52,960 bases of DNA from NCBI GenBank assembly GCA_030622955.1, contig JAUXFM010000005.1:1-52960 (forward strand). Reading direction: 5' to 3'. The position numbers and the translations under genes were made by a program. The notes below the pieces were generated by a model that had not been told where the DNA came from, did not search any database, and was given only the letters and a program-made list of their open reading frames with translations. Origin of the DNA: Lentisphaerales bacterium. GTDB lineage: Bacteria > Verrucomicrobiota > Kiritimatiellia > JAUXFM01. Below, piece after piece: positions 35,950 through 44,834 of the stretch; positions within the stretch are counted from its first letter, which is position 1, and each line of letters opens with the position of its first letter.

Positions 35950-37095
35950 CTATGGCGAAGAGAGGAGAGCTTTCTTCGCGCTCACGATCTTGTTGATCTC
36001 ATCATCCCACGTTTGGGATTTGTTCTGCCACAGGTATTTCTGTGCAATACGAGCGCCGCGTTGGGGATCTCCCTGCCACAGATCATTCTTTGCGTGCCGA
36101 GCAGCCAGTTCCTGTATTCGTGCTGCAAGTTCTTTCGCCCCGCCCTTGAAGAAGAATGTATCGCTGTTCGGTGCGGGATCTTCCGCGAGTACTTCCGGGT
36201 ATGCGAGACGATCTGGCACGAGCGGATAGGCGCCTGCGGCAACGGCTTCCAGGATGCCGATTCCGAAGAACTCGTGCTGTGCGGTGGAGACGATCACGTC
36301 AGCATCGGAAAGAACGGCTTCGTATTCGCTCCTTGCCGGCAGGTAGCCCCAGTTTCTGATGGCGTCTGAAAAACGTTGTCGCGCTTTCTCGAATACCGGC
36401 AATGGCTTGTTGCCGCCGTCGCCGCCGATGACGCTGAGCTGGAATTCCGTTCCATTTGATCGGACGATATCCAGTGCATCAAAGAAGATGGTTGGCACCT
36501 TGTCGTATTCCCAGCGTGCTGCCCAGAGCAGGTGGATAGGCAGGCCCGACTGCCTGTTGGGGGTCAGGTCCAAATGGATGCCAGGATACCGTATCAGAGA
36601 TTTGTTCTCGATCATGGGGATTATTTCGAGTGGTTGCTGGTCGGGCATACGTTCGAGGAAATCCCTGGCACCTGAAAGGAAGGATTGGCGATGGAAATCG
36701 GAGTTGAACCAGACGCTATCCGCAGCAAGGGCAGTCGTCATGTTCGTGAAAGCGAAATGGTAATCGTATTCTTTTTCGTGTTCTACGGGGTATGTGATCT
36801 GGTTTTCATGGAAGTATGCAATTGAGGGAAGATTGCGGATTGGTTCGGCGGCGACCCCTTTGAACTCGGCGAGGTTGAGCATGTCGGAGCAGAAGAGCAG
36901 ATCCCAGGATCGGTCTGTGGCAAGTAGGTCAGCGACTTGTTGGTTGAACGTTATGGCGGCGTGGCGCATGCGCCATTTCCATTTGTTAGGAGGCAGGGTG
37001 AGGACAGTCCAGTTGTGGCGGCTGCATTCGCGCCAGCCATCAAGGAATGCCTTGTGACTCCCCCCATAATATGGTTCCAGTGCCAGTATCTTCAT
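35950..37095 (-). CDS. DUF3524 glycosyltransferase, tRNA-queuosine mannosyltransferase family
   Basis: 381 residues, GT-B fold. The N-terminus ILALEPYYGGSHKAFLDGW and the segments PPNKWKWRMRHAA, DLLFCSDMLNLAEF and AYFHENQITYPV are the DUF3524 hallmark. The C-terminal half is a GT4-like donor domain (LLWAARWEYDKVPTIFF, STAQHEFFGIGILEAVAAG). The animal member GTDC1/QTMAN adds mannose to queuosine in tRNA-Asp, so this bacterial relative may do the same. queD, queE and queC lie 22 kb away in this window, consistent with queuosine being made. Activity here is inferred from family only. Confidence 0.8.
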   Translation of the reverse strand: MKILALEPYYGGSHKAFLDGWRECSRHNWTVLTLPPNKWKWRMRHAAITFNQQVADLLATDRSWDLLFCSDMLNLAEFKGVAAEPIRNLPSIAYFHENQITYPVEHEKEYDYHFAFTNMTTALAADSVWFNSDFHRQSFLSGARDFLERMPDQQPLEIIPMIENKSLIRYPGIHLDLTPNRQSGLPIHLLWAARWEYDKVPTIFFDALDIVRSNGTEFQLSVIGGDGGNKPLPVFEKARQRFSDAIRNWGYLPARSEYEAVLSDADVIVSTAQHEFFGIGILEAVAAGAYPLVPDRLAYPEVLAEDPAPNSDTFFFKGGAKELAARIQELAARHAKNDLWQGDPQRGARIAQKYLWQNKSQTWDDEINKIVSAKKALLSSP

Positions 37096-37359
37096 GTGAG
37101 CTACGATACTGTCTCTTGCCCTCGCTGTCCATCTGATGTTGGGCCCTGTGTGGGTGTGACGGGTCGTTTGTTCATGCCGTGGCTTTCTTTCGGAAATTGG
37201 GCAGCCATTTCGCGGCTATCTTTTGTGTTGATGTGCGCGGAAGGAGATCGTTGCGGCATCTGATATTCATTAGAGCAGAACATCTGTTGTCAAGTGTTGC
37301 GTCCGCGATGCCATTGTTCTAAAGTGTGTGTATTGTATCCGAAGGACTGGAGGAGCGGA

Positions 37360-37596
37360 ATGATGGTTTCTAGCGGGATTGGGTTATTAATCGTGCTTCT
37401 GGGGATGGGCCTGGTGATTGTCTTAGCCCTTGTGCTTGCCGTGATGGGGTTGCTCAGCCTGCGCAGGCGCCCCATGGACGAGGTTCCGCGTTTTCTGTGG
37501 GTCCTCTTTATCACTCTACTGCCCTTACTTGGCGCGATTGTTTACTTCATGGTGCATCCCGGCTCCCTCGATCGGGTTGAACGCGAATCCGTCTAG
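37360..37596 (+). CDS. PLDc_N-type two-helix membrane protein
   Basis: 78 residues from ATG 37360, preceded by GGAGGAG. Two membrane helices (SGIGLLIVLLGMGLVIVLALVLAVMGL and VPRFLWVLFITLLPLLGAIVYFM) are separated by RRRPMDE, and the end is HPGS. This matches the PLDc_N (phospholipase D N-terminal / DUF1145-like) small proteins, whose role is unknown. The track's earlier start at 37294 adds a Cys-rich stretch with no ribosome site. It converges on the GH65 gene with 48 bp between stops. Confidence 0.7.
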   Translation: MMVSSGIGLLIVLLGMGLVIVLALVLAVMGLLSLRRRPMDEVPRFLWVLFITLLPLLGAIVYFMVHPGSLDRVERESV

Positions 37597-37644
37597 CCCG
37601 TCTATTGCCCGGAATGCAGGGTCTGAAATCGTGCAATACACCAG

Positions 37645-39927
37645 CTAATTGGTTGAGACATTGACGGTTTCCTCATCTGTTACGGTTTTGCTCGTGCCGT
37701 TGATCACCAGTTCGATGGGCTCTCCTGTAGAGATATCAACCGATACACGATCCTTCCTGATGCTGAATTCGCAGCGTCTTCCTTTATAGAAGATCCCGAA
37801 CTCGAGCGAGTTCCAGTGTTCGGGGAGTCGTGGGTTGCATATCAGTGAATCATCATCGACGTTCACGCCGGCGAACCCCTGAACGGCGCCAGCCCAGGCG
37901 TTGCCCGCATTGGCTGCATGCACACCACCCTGTGTGTGATACCTGTTGCCCGTGAATTTAAGATCCGTATCAAGCACCATCCTGTAATGATGCCAGGCTT
38001 CCTCATCGCGTCCGAGAATCGCTCCGACGACGGCATGGCTGCCCTCGCTGAGAGATGAATCGTGAGCGGTGCGTGGCACGTAGTAGTCCCAGCATTTCTG
38101 CATCATCTCCCTGTCGAATGTTGACGGGAATGCCCTGAAGTATGCGATCAGATCGGCCTGCTTGATCACCTGGTGAGCCGCCAGTTCTTTTGAGGTGCAC
38201 TGGCGATACAGGTATGTGGCGTTGGAATACTTGCCGAAATCGAATTCCGGCAGATCGCAGAAACCTTCTGCCTGGTCGAGAATGCCGAGACGCTCGCACA
38301 TTGGTACGCGCATGCCCTTGATGATCCGCTTCCACTCCTCGATCTCTGCAGGAGTTATTTTGCTCGATGTTTCCAGCTCGCACCGTTGCTCAGACGTTAC
38401 CGTCTCCAGCAGTTCAACCGCCTTCTCCATGTTCCATCGTGCGGTCATGTTCGTGTAGAGATTATTGTCGACGGGGTAATGATACTCATCGGGGCACATG
38501 ACGCCCTTGATGACAAAAGCGTCGCCTTCCCATTCGCCCCAATCGGCCCAGAACCTTGCACATTGCAGGATCACCGGTGCTGCAGGACCGTGCCAAAAAC
38601 CCATGTTGCCACTGATTATGCAGTACTGGTTGAGGCCATAGACGACGGCTGAATTGACATGGAGTTGAATCCGGCCGTAGGGGGTCAGGTACTCTTTACC
38701 GTTCTCGTCATAGTCTTTATCTGGTACGTTCTCCTCCTTGCCGGATGGATCTGCTTCCCATGGATAGAACGCGCCTTTGAATCCGAGGCGCTTGGCCTTG
38801 GCGAGTGCGCCGTGAAGTGAGTATGCGCGGTACTTGACAAGATTGTGGCCTGCCTCTGGCATTGTATAAAGGAAGAAGGGCAGGCTGTAGAGTTCTGTGT
38901 CCCAGAAGTAGTGACCACCGTATTCGTCACCGGTCATCAGTTTCGCGTCAAGATTGATGCGGTCGTCATCGCCGCGCAGGCTTTGCATGAGCTGAAAGAT
39001 ATGCCAGCGGATATCGCGCTGCGCGCTGTTGTCGCCGCCGATACGTACGTCGCAGTCTTGCCACTTCCTTGCCCAGGCACTCTTGTTTTCCGCGCGCAAT
39101 TGATCCCAACTGAGCGCCATGACCGTTGCCAGCTCTTCAGAAGCACGGACATCAGGTGCCGGTCCCGCAGGCGTGGGATTATCTCGTGTTGTGTTCTCGA
39201 AGTCGGTGCAGACGGCAATCAATCTTTCGCACGTGAACTCCTTGCCCTGTTCGACAGCGAAAGATGTTGCGCGGCTAACGACGAGGTCGCTCTTGCGTTC
39301 CAGTTCTGACTCGGCGCAGCTGCCGCTTGGTTTGAGGGCCGTTTTGATGCTCACACGGAGATCCGTGCGTATGGCTTTTATTGTCATCTCTATACCGCTG
39401 TTGTCTGTTGCTGCGGTGCTGATCGGCTCGACGATACATTCCCCGTTCGTTTTGCATGCGCCGTCCATGTTTTGCGTAAGCAGGAGTTCTCCATTCCAGT
39501 TCAGGGGTTTTGCTGTGAGCTTCTGCGCCATTATGTGGCGCCGGTCCCATGAGAGGAGCATATGAAATGTGAGCTCTGTTTCCTTGCCGGACGGTGAGGT
39601 CCATTTGAAGGTGCGGATAAGTGAACCGTCGCGCATGTCAAATGTACGTGTGTAGCTCTTGACGGATTTCTCGGAGAGGAGCAGTCCTTCGCCGGCCAGT
39701 GTGAGCGAGTATGCCTGCCACGTGGGGAGCGCGGCTGCACAGATGTTCTGGCTCTTGTGCCAGCCGTATAGTCCTGCAATGGTTTGATAGCGGCTTGATT
39801 CAGGGTGCTCACTGCCTTCTTCCGGGCCACTGCGCATCATTACGTAGCCATTGCCCAGTGAGAAAATTACTTCCCAGTTGGCTGCGTCTTCGGGTTGGTA
39901 TCCATCTTCAACGATAGTCCATGTCAT
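37645..39927 (-). CDS. GH65 disaccharide phosphorylase (maltose/kojibiose/trehalose phosphorylase family)
   Basis: 760 residues, normal for GH65. These inverting enzymes split alpha-glucosides with phosphate, giving beta-glucose-1-phosphate. Domain order: an N-terminal beta-sandwich (SLGNGYVMMR), an (alpha/alpha)6 barrel with YFWDTELYSLPFF and the general acid Glu in VMCPDEYHYPVDNN, then C-terminal beta sheets (GRRCEFSIRKDRVSVDI). AGGAG precedes ATG 39927. The beta-PGM gene at 10156-11037, which itself carries a GH65 C-terminal fragment, could process the product. Substrate linkage cannot be assigned from sequence alone. Confidence 0.9.
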   Translation of the reverse strand: MTWTIVEDGYQPEDAANWEVIFSLGNGYVMMRSGPEEGSEHPESSRYQTIAGLYGWHKSQNICAAALPTWQAYSLTLAGEGLLLSEKSVKSYTRTFDMRDGSLIRTFKWTSPSGKETELTFHMLLSWDRRHIMAQKLTAKPLNWNGELLLTQNMDGACKTNGECIVEPISTAATDNSGIEMTIKAIRTDLRVSIKTALKPSGSCAESELERKSDLVVSRATSFAVEQGKEFTCERLIAVCTDFENTTRDNPTPAGPAPDVRASEELATVMALSWDQLRAENKSAWARKWQDCDVRIGGDNSAQRDIRWHIFQLMQSLRGDDDRINLDAKLMTGDEYGGHYFWDTELYSLPFFLYTMPEAGHNLVKYRAYSLHGALAKAKRLGFKGAFYPWEADPSGKEENVPDKDYDENGKEYLTPYGRIQLHVNSAVVYGLNQYCIISGNMGFWHGPAAPVILQCARFWADWGEWEGDAFVIKGVMCPDEYHYPVDNNLYTNMTARWNMEKAVELLETVTSEQRCELETSSKITPAEIEEWKRIIKGMRVPMCERLGILDQAEGFCDLPEFDFGKYSNATYLYRQCTSKELAAHQVIKQADLIAYFRAFPSTFDREMMQKCWDYYVPRTAHDSSLSEGSHAVVGAILGRDEEAWHHYRMVLDTDLKFTGNRYHTQGGVHAANAGNAWAGAVQGFAGVNVDDDSLICNPRLPEHWNSLEFGIFYKGRRCEFSIRKDRVSVDISTGEPIELVINGTSKTVTDEETVNVSTN

Positions 39928-40269
39928 ATCGGCATCTCCTCAAATGCTGTAAACCGGCAAATTACTCATAAGTGGTAATCCTGTCACCTTCTTTCTGTGC
40001 TTTGTTCTTGCGCATCGCTCGGGGCTGCGAGTGGCGTCCTGAATCTGTTCTACAGGAGATGCCTTGATGAAGTCGATGATGCCTACATCGGGGGCGCTGA
40101 GCAGGATGTTCGTAGCCAACAGCTTGATGAGGAAACGGTGTTGATGTTGCAAACGCGCGGAGTCTTGCCCCGATTCGCGTTCCTCGCCCCCAATTGGAAA
40201 GCGGTGCTCGTGAAGCCAAACAACTTGCTTTTGCTTTTTTTGTTCCCATGCTCTGCCGGTCGAATTATC

Positions 40270-41268
40270 ATGCTAACCGATATGAATGGATCCACTAACA
40301 GTCTGGCAATATCGCGTAAGAGATCAAAACGGGCTTTTTTTATCAGTATCTTGCTAATGCTCGGATTGATCGGTCTCGCGATGTATTTACTGAACAACAG
40401 CTTTGGCATATTCGGCAATCCACTTCGGCGCATGACGCATGTGCTCGTTCTGGCTCCCGTCCCGGATGTCGGTTTCACCAACAGTGTGGCATTGCTGGAT
40501 GATGCAAAGGACATAATCAACGCCCGGCTTGAGATTGCTGGAGTGCCCTGTGAGGTTATCACGGGGAGTGATCGAATAGAGGTCATGTTCTGTGCTTCTG
40601 GTAATTGTAGTGCGGAGGATGTTGAATGGATGCTGACAAGAAGGGGTGAGTTGGAGTTCAGGCTCGTGCATAGTGACAGCGAAGCGTTGGTTTATGAGAT
40701 GCTGGCGAACAATGTTGCTCCTGAGAACTTCTCAGTTGTCATAGTTGATGGAGGGGTGTTCTTCAAGTTGGATCCATCACTTGTGGGCAAGGCGGAAGGG
40801 GACGTGCAATTGGCGCAGGCCCGCAGGTTTCGCGAGATCGAGGGGTATGAACTCCTGTTGTTGCCTGTAAGCAGCAAGGGCAAGGGTTTGTTTGAGCCTT
40901 ACTATGTCAATCTGGAGGTGGAACTGACAGGAGCTGATCTGGAGTGGGCACGGTACGAAGTGGATGTTCTGGCGAGACCGCTAGTGACTGTGAAAATGAC
41001 CGCAGATGGGACGGCCAGGTTTGCAGCGCTCACCTCCGATTATGCGCCTGGTGGTCGGGAGAACAACCCGCCAGACGGCTTCGAGATACTGGCAATGGTA
41101 TTTGATGGGGAGATATGGAGTGCGCCCCGTATTATGGAACCTGTACTTGGTGGTAAGGCCCGTATAAATGGGGAATATTCTTTTCAACAGGCGCGGTTGA
41201 TTTCGTATATTCTGTCTGCCGGTGAATTGCCGTTCTCGCTGGAAGTGGTCGAATCACGCGCACTTTAG
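40270..41268 (+). CDS. SecD P1-domain-like membrane-anchored protein without the channel
   Basis: About 332 residues from ATG 40270 (or ATG 40282); the ORF track starts at 39997 but its first 91 codons look non-coding and the spacer 39928-40269 shows nothing I recognise. One N-terminal helix (AFFISILLMLGLIGLAMYLL) anchors an extracytoplasmic domain that follows SecD's P1 region: DDAKDIINARLEIAGVPCEV, a TRRGELEFRLV block, VTVKMTADGTARFAALT, MVFDGEIWSAPRI and the end ISYILSAGELPFSLEVVESR. The six-helix SecD translocase part is missing and the gene ends in a normal stop. Its role is unknown. Confidence 0.7.
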   Translation: MLTDMNGSTNSLAISRKRSKRAFFISILLMLGLIGLAMYLLNNSFGIFGNPLRRMTHVLVLAPVPDVGFTNSVALLDDAKDIINARLEIAGVPCEVITGSDRIEVMFCASGNCSAEDVEWMLTRRGELEFRLVHSDSEALVYEMLANNVAPENFSVVIVDGGVFFKLDPSLVGKAEGDVQLAQARRFREIEGYELLLLPVSSKGKGLFEPYYVNLEVELTGADLEWARYEVDVLARPLVTVKMTADGTARFAALTSDYAPGGRENNPPDGFEILAMVFDGEIWSAPRIMEPVLGGKARINGEYSFQQARLISYILSAGELPFSLEVVESRAL

Positions 41269-41389
41269 ATATCCTGCTGCAAAAAGATTGAGGAATACCC
41301 AATTTTCCGCTTATGACAAGCCATTACACATACAGGGAAGAGGATACCGCAGGCCTAATGTCTGTTATCGAATTGTATGGGAGGATGAG

Positions 41390-42451
41390 ATGACGTTGAA
41401 AAGGATATCAGCTCTTGTTCTTGCGCTGGTCTATATCGTTGTGGCGGGTGTGGACGTACGCGCGAACGAAGAACATAGCGTTGCCGGTATAGATGGCCTG
41501 AAGCTTATTGAGACCGACCATTACAGGGTCTATTACAAGAACGAGAAGCCGTCCATGCATGCCGAGGCGCTGGAAGCTGCCTGGGACGACACGGCTGAAC
41601 TGCTGCCAAGAATCCCCGCTATATTCGAGACCGGCAATCTCGATGCTGAGCCTGTGCAGAAAGCGCCGAAGGATAAGTGGGCGAAGAAGACCAGTCGCTT
41701 CGCGAAGAAAGACGATGTCGAAAAGACTGTATCCGATGATACGTTCAAGCTGACGGTGTTGTTTCTCAATCGTGCAGATTACAGGCAGTCGGCAAAGAAG
41801 CTCGCACTTCCTTCTCTGCCGGTAGAGGAGCATCTGGCCTTCATGGAATCACTGGATCAATCTTCGACTTACACGAGCGCAGACGGTTTGACTCGTGTGT
41901 ATGTTGCTGACGCTGTGTTTATGAAATCCAAGTCGAGCTACGTCGGCGTGGCTCATACTGCGGGTACAGATTTGATGGGGCTTGTCTGCGGCATGAAGAA
42001 CCGGCCCTTCTGGCTGAACTCGGGTTATGGCTATTATATGGAATTCAAGTCTCACAAGATGTCGGTCACCAGCTATGTGGATTACGATGCGTATTATGCA
42101 GAGAACAAGACTACTGTTGATGTGAAGGAAACGCTCGGGGTAGGGCAGCCCTGGGCCGCTATCCTACGGAAGATGGCCCAAAAGGCTGACACTGTTGATC
42201 TGTTCACTCTGTTGTACGCGAACACCACAAACCTGACGCCGGCCAAGTGTGGGTACATCTATGCGTTGATGAGCTATCTTGTGAGCACTGAAAACAGGCG
42301 TACCCAGTTCCTCGTTTTTCTCGACAAGTTCCGAACAGAGGACGACCAGGAGAATATGGAAAAACTGCTGGTCGAGTCCTACGGCTTCGATACTATCGAG
42401 GCGATGGAGAAGGATTTCTATCGCTACGTCAAGAGCTCGAAGTTTAAATGA
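41390..42451 (+). CDS. Secreted protein resembling a peptidase MA-like (gluzincin) protein with a lost zinc site
   Basis: 353 residues from ATG 41390 (GGGAGG upstream), with a signal peptide (LKRISALVLALVYIVVAGVDVRA). The middle reads GVAHTAGTDLMGL ... NRPFWLNSGYGYYMEF. In MA-like secreted peptidases of PVC bacteria the equivalent is HExxH ... LPxWLxEGLAxYxE. Here His is kept but the rest of HExxH and the downstream Glu are not, suggesting a catalytically dead relative. The tail TFLVFLDKFR-like region (TQFLVFLDKFRTEDDQENMEKLL) also fits that family. The homology is judged by pattern only. Confidence 0.6.
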   Translation: MTLKRISALVLALVYIVVAGVDVRANEEHSVAGIDGLKLIETDHYRVYYKNEKPSMHAEALEAAWDDTAELLPRIPAIFETGNLDAEPVQKAPKDKWAKKTSRFAKKDDVEKTVSDDTFKLTVLFLNRADYRQSAKKLALPSLPVEEHLAFMESLDQSSTYTSADGLTRVYVADAVFMKSKSSYVGVAHTAGTDLMGLVCGMKNRPFWLNSGYGYYMEFKSHKMSVTSYVDYDAYYAENKTTVDVKETLGVGQPWAAILRKMAQKADTVDLFTLLYANTTNLTPAKCGYIYALMSYLVSTENRRTQFLVFLDKFRTEDDQENMEKLLVESYGFDTIEAMEKDFYRYVKSSKFK

Positions 42452-42465
42452 TTCGGCTCTTGCGA

Positions 42466-42619
42466 TTCTCTGACCGCACTGGCTGTTGCTGAGTTCGATG
42501 AGGATGCCGAGGTAGCGTGCCTTGCGCAGGACCTGTTGAAGATCGAAGTCGTACATTCGGTTGTCCAGATGTGTAATGATGTCGACATAGGGATCGGCCT
42601 CCAACGTCTTCAACATCAT
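42466..42619 (-). pseudogene. Remnant of a PHP-domain phosphoesterase (YcdX/HisJ-like)
   Basis: On the minus strand a short stretch reads ADPYVDIITHLDNRMYDFDL then QQVLRKARYLGILIELSNSQ, matching the PHP-domain pattern NPYVDIIGHPDN...DYEAVLKAAKE..VLLEINNSS. The H-P of the usual GHP motif is H-L here. No start, no complete domain and no other half of the gene are present. A second short frame just upstream on the same strand (WLEMQQNIQYELGREL, stop) may be a separate relic. The gap 42452-42698 therefore holds decayed gene pieces. Confidence 0.5.
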
Positions 42620-42698
42620 GTTCGTTTAGAGCTCGCGGCCGAGCTCGTACTGGATGTTCTGTTGCATCTCCAGCCAGCAGCTCACAGATGTCGCTCTG

Positions 42699-43598
42699 TC
42701 ACTTGAGGAACAGCAGTGCTAATCCTGTAAAGGCTATGATCGCTCCTATCACTGCACGTATGCTGACATGTTCCTTGTAGATCACTACAGTGAAAGGGAT
42801 GACAAGGACTGGTGTCAGCGAGGTGAACGTCATTGTCATGCCCGTCGATATGTGCTGAAAAGAGAACATCAAAAGAGCGACTCCTATGCAAGGGCCGAGA
42901 ACTGTGCCGGTTGTCAGGATGGCCATTGTTCGCACGTTCTTCAGTGCGGGTACGAACTTGTGCCATTTGCGCAGCAGGAACATCAGGATGATGTAGCACG
43001 CCAAGCCGCCGATCAGTCGGATTTCCGTCGCTGCAACGGCTGAATCCATTTGATTCAGGCCTACCTTGGACATGACCGCTGCGGCAGATTGAGAGAGCAT
43101 GGCGATAAATGCGAGGAGGCCGCCCTTCCAGTTGAAGGAAAAGATGCGTTTGTTGCAGCGTGGCCGTGGCGCCTCGAGTACGACCCAGATCACACCGGTC
43201 AGAGCGATGATCATGCCAAGAAAGTTCCAGCCGGCAAGTTGTTCATTAAGTCCCAGCCATCCGATGAGAGATGTAGCCAATGGCGACAGCGAGAAGATCA
43301 GGAGCGTGAGCCGCGGGCCCATCAGCAGGAATGCCTTGAACAGGCATAGATCGCAGAGGAAGAAGCCAACCAGGCCCGACAGCAGGAGCCATATCCAGGC
43401 ATTTAGCGGTGCGGATAGTGGCAGCATCGCGCCGAGCACAAAGTGGCCATAGAGCATGAACAGTGGTACTGCGATGAACATGCGAATTGCGCTGACCACC
43501 AATGAGCCGACACGTTCACCAGCAGATGTCCAACACACAGCGCTGATGCTCCAGCACAAAGCTGCACCCAATGCGGTGATTTCTCCGATGTAATTCAT
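42699..43598 (-). CDS. EamA/DMT-family transporter
   Basis: 299 residues with ten membrane helices in two EamA repeats: ALGAALCWSISAVCWTSAG ... FSLSPLATSLIGWLGLNEQL and ... FSFQHISTGMTMTFTSLTPVLVIPF ... ALLFLK. The substrate of this drug/metabolite family cannot be predicted; exporters of amino acids and nucleotide sugars belong here. A TATGAT -10-like element ends about 9 bases before the ATG, so a leaderless message is possible. The 254 bp from 43599 to 43852 contain nothing I can support. Confidence 0.9.
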   Translation of the reverse strand: MNYIGEITALGAALCWSISAVCWTSAGERVGSLVVSAIRMFIAVPLFMLYGHFVLGAMLPLSAPLNAWIWLLLSGLVGFFLCDLCLFKAFLLMGPRLTLLIFSLSPLATSLIGWLGLNEQLAGWNFLGMIIALTGVIWVVLEAPRPRCNKRIFSFNWKGGLLAFIAMLSQSAAAVMSKVGLNQMDSAVAATEIRLIGGLACYIILMFLLRKWHKFVPALKNVRTMAILTTGTVLGPCIGVALLMFSFQHISTGMTMTFTSLTPVLVIPFTVVIYKEHVSIRAVIGAIIAFTGLALLFLK

Positions 43599-43852
43599 GG
43601 CGGGTGATCATAGCAGTACCCGATCGCAAGAGGAAACTTTTTGAGAGTGTTAGTTTGGGTGTGGTGAAGCAGTTGCTCGGCCGGTGGTGAGCCGCCCTAT
43701 GTTTATGGATTCGCGCACACATCGATCTTAGAGCGAAGAGTAGAGGTTGTGCCGCGCGAACCAACAAGGCTTCTGCCGGCCAGAGAGATCAGTAGTCAGT
43801 CTTCATGGGGCGCAGTGATCCCATACGTCACATCGAGTGAAAAGGAATGCTT

Positions 43853-44755
43853 CTATTGTCCGGTCAGCTCCTCCAGCTTCAGGAATACGGCGTCGTCGGA
43901 TGACGTATCGTCCATCTTGTGAAGGCTCCATGTCTCCCAGTGGTCGAGCCTGCCGTCAGGCTCTATCTTTGTCAGCGGCGATAGAGTCTCGATTTCGAGG
44001 AAGTCGGGCATTGTGAAGAATTCGGAGTTACACCCGTGATCGGGATAGGCTGCGCCTTCGATGCAATCGTATCCTTTCAGAAACACTTCGCCATTGAGGA
44101 GATAGGCGGCCCAGCCCTTCGTGTTGAGCACGCCGAACTTCTGTTTTGTCTTCTGCTTATCGTCTTGAGATAAACCGATGTATTTCTCGTTCCAATCGAA
44201 GCGTGGATCGCGCATGTTTGTGAAATGCCAGAGCACGAGTGGACGCGCAGGGAGGAAGTGGTCTGGGTGGGGCCGAAACTCCTCCTGCGGTACGTAGGCT
44301 TTGCCACCGGGCGCCATGACGCTGAGGCACCAGACGGAGAGCTCGATGTCCCACGGTGCTCTGTTGAAAATGGTGTGATTAAGTTTCACGCTCGTACCGG
44401 TTTCTGCTAGTTCGATCTCTATGAGCTTCTCTACTTGGTTTACTTTCTCTGCCGGTGGCCTGAGCTTGAGTACTTTGCCGTCCCAATCGTATTCGACCTT
44501 TTCGTTATCGGGATAATAGGTGCGCGGTGCAATCTCGGGCGAGTGCCAGAGGCGATGCCCGCCATAGTTCTGCCATTCATTCGGCTTGATATTTGACAGT
44601 TGGTCGTCAAAGTTGGCAAAGAAATCCTGACCGCCTGAGAAACCATAGAAGAGAACGCGCGGCCCTATGTCTGTTGTAATTACCAGGTCCACTGTGCCGT
44701 TCGAGATCTTCAGGCAGTTGTTCAATCCTTTGTAAGAAATAGTGCTGAGTTCCAT
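43853..44755 (-). CDS. DUF4380/aldose-epimerase-fold protein
   Basis: 300 residues from ATG 44755, which has AAAGGAG seven bases upstream; the track's extra 64 residues are upstream of the promoter. Cytoplasmic, beta-rich. VDLVITTDIGPRVLFYGFSGGQDFF, GGHRLWHSPE and FNRAPWDIELSVWCLSVMAPGG follow the DUF4380 / galactose-mutarotase-like fold, where the second His in GHRLWH is conserved. Family members sit near carbohydrate genes, and the GH65 phosphorylase is 4 kb away. No enzymatic activity is established for the family. Confidence 0.7.
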   Translation of the reverse strand: MELSTISYKGLNNCLKISNGTVDLVITTDIGPRVLFYGFSGGQDFFANFDDQLSNIKPNEWQNYGGHRLWHSPEIAPRTYYPDNEKVEYDWDGKVLKLRPPAEKVNQVEKLIEIELAETGTSVKLNHTIFNRAPWDIELSVWCLSVMAPGGKAYVPQEEFRPHPDHFLPARPLVLWHFTNMRDPRFDWNEKYIGLSQDDKQKTKQKFGVLNTKGWAAYLLNGEVFLKGYDCIEGAAYPDHGCNSEFFTMPDFLEIETLSPLTKIEPDGRLDHWETWSLHKMDDTSSDDAVFLKLEELTGQ

Positions 44756-44795
44756 GTTTGAGCTCCTTTGATTGCTGCTGTGATGCTGATATTGA

Positions 44796-44824
44796 AATAT
44801 AGGGAAGAGCGGGGGTACGATCAA
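44796..44824 (-). promoter_or_regulatory. Promoter of the DUF4380-like gene
   Basis: Minus strand TTGATC, 17 bases, TATATT (5/6 to TATAAT), about 40 bases before ATG 44755. The position rules out the longer ORF beginning at 44947. Confidence 0.55.
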
Positions 44825-44834
44825 CTTCATACAG

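Noticed and set aside
35934-35953. 8-bp perfect hairpin (atagggcc-aata-ggccctat) at the end of the DUF3524 gene
   Set aside because: On the minus strand it is followed by an A-run rather than a T-run, so it is not a Rho-independent terminator for that gene.
35678-36229. 183-codon plus-strand ORF after the response regulator
   Set aside because: Its second half is antisense to the DUF3524 gene, and the first half has no domain, no ribosome site and odd composition.
39997-40269. N-terminal extension of the SecD-like protein
   Set aside because: The 91 extra codons include no signal or domain, and the SecD similarity and membrane anchor begin after ATG 40270. The opposite strand also has an open frame there, so neither is supported.
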